Positions 60,906-64,000 of a DNA stretch of 64,000 bases are shown here, one piece after another. Position 1 is the stretch's first letter; every line of letters starts with the position of its first letter. The notes below the pieces were generated by a model, which was not told where the DNA came from, did no database searches, and saw nothing but the letters and a program-made list of their open reading frames with translations. The DNA lies in assembly GCA_014193315.1 (NCBI GenBank), contig BJHS01000002.1, positions 1 to 64,000 of the forward strand, read 5' to 3'. Source of the stretch: Verrucomicrobiota bacterium. GTDB lineage: Bacteria; Verrucomicrobiota; Verrucomicrobiia; Opitutales; UBA953. The position numbers and the translations under genes are program-made.

Positions 60906-62474
60906 TCAGCGGAAGGAGTAACCCAGCACGGCGGATTCGCCGGGCTTGAGCGTGAGGGTGAGCTCCGCGGCGGCCGCGGTCGGAGCGACGCCCGAAAGCG
61001 AGCGGACCACGAGGCGCGGGCCGACTTCCAGGGCCCCGTCCTTGGCCGCGACGGCGAGGCCGCGCGCAAGCACGATAGTCACCGGCTTGTCGCCCGAGGC
61101 CACGATCTTACGGGCGAGACCAGCGGCACCGCGCGTGTCCGCGGGCGTCCAGGCATCGGTGAAACTGAAGTCTTCGCCCGCGACCTTGAAAGTCGGGTTG
61201 CCGGCCTTGTCGAGCTGGTAGCCCTTGAATTCGGCGGAGACGGGGACGGACTTGAACTCGGTGGCCTTGGCTCCCTGAAAAGCGACGATGGCCCCGCTCG
61301 GGGTGGACGGACCCGTGACCGCGAACCCGTCGGAAAGCTTCACCACGCCGTCGCCGGCGGGCGGTTCGTTGCCCGCACCGCGGTCGATCCAGTGGTGGGC
61401 ACCATCCATGAACTTGCCGGTCCAGAGAAGCTCGACCGTGCAGTTATCACCGCTGTAAGCCAGGTTGGTGCCATTGGAGAAACCGAACCCGAGGGCGCGC
61501 GGCGAGGTGCCGGCGATGAAATTACGGTAGCTGGCGGTGTAGCCATCCTTGGCCTCGATCGGGATCGGGGTGCGGGCCTTGGCCGCAGCCTTGGCGCCGC
61601 CACCGAGCTTGGTGTCGGACAGCCACTGGTATTCATTATGCTTCGGGCCCTTGTAACCGAGGATGATCACCTCCTGGCCGGCGACTTCCACGTACTCGAG
61701 ACGGAACGGCACGGCCCCCTTCTTAAGGAGGATGGGGACTTCCTTGCGGCGGCCGCCGATCGGGGCGATGCCTTTGATCTCGGCGATACGCTCGCCGTTC
61801 ACGTAGAGCGCGCCAAAGTCATCGCAATCGAAGACGAAGGTGTACTTGCCGTCTTCCGGCACCTGGAGCTTGGCTTCCCAGACCATCGCGAACCCATCCT
61901 TCAGGCTGGCCTGCGCCGGGCTGACGATGCCGGTGTTCTCGTCCTCGATCTGGGCGGGCTTGAGCTTGGAGAAGTCCGGCATCTCATTCCACTCCCCCTT
62001 GTACATGGTACCGACGAGATTCACGAGGGCCGTACGGGGCGCCGGGAAGGGATGCGCCTTGAGCAGCTCGGCGGCGGTCCAGGGCGTGGTGCGGGCGGCG
62101 GTGGCGGCACGCACAGACTTCACGAGGTCGGGCGTGACGGCCCCGGCGCCGCCGGCGAAGGTCTTCCGGACGTAGGTGAGCGCAGCGGCGATCTTCTCGT
62201 CGCTGAGCACGGCGCCTTGGGGCGGCATATCGATGTTATAGGACTTGCCGGCGACCTCGACCGGGCCGGTCAGGCCGTTGAGCACGATCTTGATCGAGCG
62301 CTCGGCCGGCCCCTTGGGCCAGTCGCTGCCGACCAGAGGAGGCAGGCCGTTGAGCCCCTTGCCGTCCGGGCCGTGGCAGGCCACGCAAAGGGTATTGTAG
62401 ACCTGGGCGCCATCTTCGGCGGCAAAGGACACGGAGGTAGCGGCCAGCAAGGCCAGAAGCGTCGGGGTGCGCAT
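60906..62474 (-). CDS. Exported cytochrome c with PA14-like domain
   Basis: The 522-residue protein has a signal peptide ending near SFAAED. A class I cytochrome c domain follows, with its heme motif at residues 30-34 (CVACH) and a likely axial Met in DMPPQGAVLSDE. A PA14-like beta-sandwich comes next (about 170-270, EAKLQVPEDGKYTFVFDCDD, GALYVNGERIAEI), which usually binds carbohydrate. The last 200 residues match the heme-free C-terminal domain of the five-heme cytochrome at 41556-43613 (NLAYSGDN, GYQLDKAGNPTF). It is the first gene of a two-gene operon with the propeller protein. Together they form a second version of the 40-44 kb cassette. Confidence 0.88.
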   Translation of the reverse strand: MRTPTLLALLAATSVSFAAEDGAQVYNTLCVACHGPDGKGLNGLPPLVGSDWPKGPAERSIKIVLNGLTGPVEVAGKSYNIDMPPQGAVLSDEKIAAALTYVRKTFAGGAGAVTPDLVKSVRAATAARTTPWTAAELLKAHPFPAPRTALVNLVGTMYKGEWNEMPDFSKLKPAQIEDENTGIVSPAQASLKDGFAMVWEAKLQVPEDGKYTFVFDCDDFGALYVNGERIAEIKGIAPIGGRRKEVPILLKKGAVPFRLEYVEVAGQEVIILGYKGPKHNEYQWLSDTKLGGGAKAAAKARTPIPIEAKDGYTASYRNFIAGTSPRALGFGFSNGTNLAYSGDNCTVELLWTGKFMDGAHHWIDRGAGNEPPAGDGVVKLSDGFAVTGPSTPSGAIVAFQGAKATEFKSVPVSAEFKGYQLDKAGNPTFKVAGEDFSFTDAWTPADTRGAAGLARKIVASGDKPVTIVLARGLAVAAKDGALEVGPRLVVRSLSGVAPTAAAAELTLTLKPGESAVLGYSFR

Positions 62475-62518
62475 GGGGATGAAGGACAGTCAGATAGCCC
62501 GGGTCTTCTGAGCAAATG

Positions 62519-62554
62519 AAAAAAGGGGGGGCGCCCAGGGGGCACGACCCCTTT
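62519..62554 (-). terminator. Possible rho-independent terminator
   Basis: On the minus strand, AAAGGGG (62554-62548) can pair with CCCCTTT (62528-62522) around a GC-rich loop, and the second arm runs into TTTTTT (62524-62519). It would end the upstream protease gene before the cytochrome operon. The long loop makes this uncertain. Confidence 0.4.
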
Positions 62555-62578
62555 CCGGGGGCAAAACCGCCGATTAGC

Positions 62579-63958
62579 TCAGCGGGCGCGGAAGAGACCC
62601 TGCGGGTCGTAGATCCACCAGGCGTCAAACGGGTTCGAAAGCGCCGGGAGCTCGAAATAAGGCCGGCCCTTGTCATCGACCTTGGCGGTGACGCCGGAGA
62701 TTTCGGACTGGGGCGGGCGGACGGTGACGGTGGTGGTCTGGGCGGGGGGCAGCAGGTCGAGGATCGCGGTCTCCTCGATGCGCTCCACGACGTTGTCGAC
62801 CCACTTCAGTTCCTTGGCCTTCTCGCCGAAGGCCTGCCAATCGCCGGTCGAATCATTGGCGTACATCTGCTTCACGAAGTCCGGCAAGGTCAGGCCCATC
62901 TTCTTGGCGACCGGCGTGCCGAGCCGCTCGAACCAGCGGTTGGTGAACTCGATCTGCTCCTTCAGCACGGTCATATTACCGCGCATCGTGTTGGAGACCT
63001 GGTGGTGCAGGATGATGGTGTTGGGGTAACAGAACGAACGCTCCGCGAGGGTCGCGATGACGGCGGTCATCGAGGCGGCGAAGCCCTTCACGACCACGTA
63101 CACCGGGGACTTCGAGGCGGCCATTGCCTTCTGGATTTGGTAGCCAGCGGCGACGGAGCCGCCGGGGCTGTTATCCACCACGATGAAGATCGGGAACTCG
63201 GCGGACTGGTTGTTGTAGAAGTTGATGCGCTGGCAGACGTAGTCGGCGAGCGGCTCGGTGACGGCGCCGTTGAAGGCGATGCGGCGGTCGCTGATGTACA
63301 AGGTGCCGTCGACGAGCGGGTCCTTGAGGTACTTCGGCTTGGCCTTGCTGGCGACCTTGCGGGCCTCGTCTTCCTTCTGGTAACGAGCGATCTCGTTGGA
63401 CAGGCGGGCCACGGTATTGGCCGACTCGAGTTGGAGCTGCTTGGCCTCGGCTTCGAGCTCGCGGATCTTGTTGTTGCGCTCGGTGAGTCGGGCGGCGGAA
63501 CGGGCGGCCTCGAGGCCGGCCTGACGCTCGAGTTTGGCGCGCTCATCCTCGAGGGCGGCGGCCTCGGCATTGGCCTTGGCGAGGCGCAGGGCGCGCTCGG
63601 CGATGAGTTTGGAAGCCTCGGCGTTGAGGGGCGCGAGCTCCTCGGTCCGCTTGGCGTCAGCGAGGGCTAGTTCGGCGTCGATGCGGGCCTTCTCGGCGCG
63701 CATGCGGTCGACCTCCTTCATCGCGGCCTTCTGTTCGGGAGTGAGTTCCTCACGGCTGATGCCGGGGCCGGGCGCGACGGTCGTCGGACCGGGCTGGGGG
63801 GTCGGCAGGCCGCCGCCGGTGGCGGAGCCGCCGGTGGCCGGCGCGGCGCTCGGCGCGGTGCCGCCAGTCACGACGACCCGACGGGTCGACTGGGCGAGGA
63901 CGGGCGCGGCGACCAGGAAAGCCAGGGCGAGCGCGCGAAGGAGAGGACGAGGATGCAT
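62579..63958 (-). CDS. Exported ClpP-like serine protease with coiled-coil domain
   Basis: The 459-residue product has a signal peptide (PLLRALALAFLVAAPVLA) and a low-complexity Gly/Pro/Thr linker. A long charged coiled coil (about 70-205) follows, then a ClpP-like domain (about 215-390). The oxyanion-type loop is NSPGGSVAAGYQIQ. The nucleophile is Ser296 in GFAASMTAV, the histidine lies in IILHHQVS (318 or 319), and the acidic residue is probably Asp373 in TGDWQAFGEK. It is thus a periplasmic or envelope relative of ClpP rather than part of the Clp machine. The substrate is unknown. The coiled coil could drive oligomer formation. Confidence 0.85.
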   Translation of the reverse strand: MHPRPLLRALALAFLVAAPVLAQSTRRVVVTGGTAPSAAPATGGSATGGGLPTPQPGPTTVAPGPGISREELTPEQKAAMKEVDRMRAEKARIDAELALADAKRTEELAPLNAEASKLIAERALRLAKANAEAAALEDERAKLERQAGLEAARSAARLTERNNKIRELEAEAKQLQLESANTVARLSNEIARYQKEDEARKVASKAKPKYLKDPLVDGTLYISDRRIAFNGAVTEPLADYVCQRINFYNNQSAEFPIFIVVDNSPGGSVAAGYQIQKAMAASKSPVYVVVKGFAASMTAVIATLAERSFCYPNTIILHHQVSNTMRGNMTVLKEQIEFTNRWFERLGTPVAKKMGLTLPDFVKQMYANDSTGDWQAFGEKAKELKWVDNVVERIEETAILDLLPPAQTTTVTVRPPQSEISGVTAKVDDKGRPYFELPALSNPFDAWWIYDPQGLFRAR

Positions 63959-63978
63959 GAGGTCGGTTGGTAAAGGGT

Positions 63979-64000
63979 TTAGCGGACGATGTACTCGACG
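63979..64000 (-). CDS. C-terminal end of an unidentified gene, cut by the window edge
   Basis: Read on the minus strand, the last bases of the window give VEYIVR followed by TAA. The stop lies 20 nt upstream of the ClpP-like gene, a spacing typical of an operon. Seven codons are too few to assign a family, and a chance open frame cannot be excluded. Confidence 0.35.

Overview
This is a chromosomal window from a GC-rich, aerobic, Gram-negative bacterium of the PVC superphylum, most likely Verrucomicrobiota and plausibly class Opitutae. The lineage call is inference. It rests on a double-length UvrA with four ATPase sites (known from Chlamydiae and relatives), a Verru_Chthon cassette A-type pseudopilin-like protein, secreted cytochrome c/beta-propeller dehydrogenase pairs, a DUF1080 protein, and a ribosomal operon without rpmD.

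1-14.4 kb (minus strand): one uninterrupted run of 25 genes joins the str, S10 and spc operons (rpsL-rpsG-fusA-rpsJ ... rplO-secY). tuf and rpmD are missing from their usual places. A small secreted protein of unknown function sits between rpsS and rplV, and S5 carries a long Gly/Pro/Arg tail at its N-terminus. Almost none of these genes has a Shine-Dalgarno sequence.

14.5-33.3 kb (plus strand): a secreted repeat protein, SufE, heme A synthase and heme O synthase (pointing to an aa3-type oxidase), 5-formyl-THF cyclo-ligase and the dual UvrA. Next come two tandem membrane-anchored paralogues with a transglutaminase-like domain, the first lacking the catalytic Cys and His. Then pdxJ, acpS, the NAD(P)HX repair enzyme and dprA follow, closely spaced or overlapping.

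33.3-38.6 kb: a SanA/YdcF-like protein (minus), an NtrC-type sigma-54 activator under its own candidate sigma-54 promoter, a secreted DUF1080 protein, a gamma-carbonic anhydrase overlapping a protein of uncertain function (both minus), and rplU-rpmA.

38.7-46.5 kb: a regulated locus. A XylR-type AraC-family regulator (plus) is divergent from a minus-strand operon encoding an exported DJ-1/PfpI protein, a Tat-exported TIM-barrel isomerase-like protein, a five-heme cytochrome c, a beta-propeller dehydrogenase-like protein and probably a MATE exporter. The two promoters overlap. A paralogous cytochrome/propeller pair lies at 59.4-62.5 kb, downstream of a sodium:solute symporter. I read these as periplasmic substrate-oxidation modules with an unknown substrate; this is the best candidate for an undescribed system here.

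46.5-64 kb: a giant pseudopilin-like protein, an orphan ABC ATPase, a ClpP-rhomboid-CtpA protease run, an aldose 1-epimerase, the symporter, the second cytochrome/propeller pair, and an exported ClpP-like protease with a coiled coil. No rRNA, intact tRNA, CRISPR array, IS element or prophage gene was recognised.
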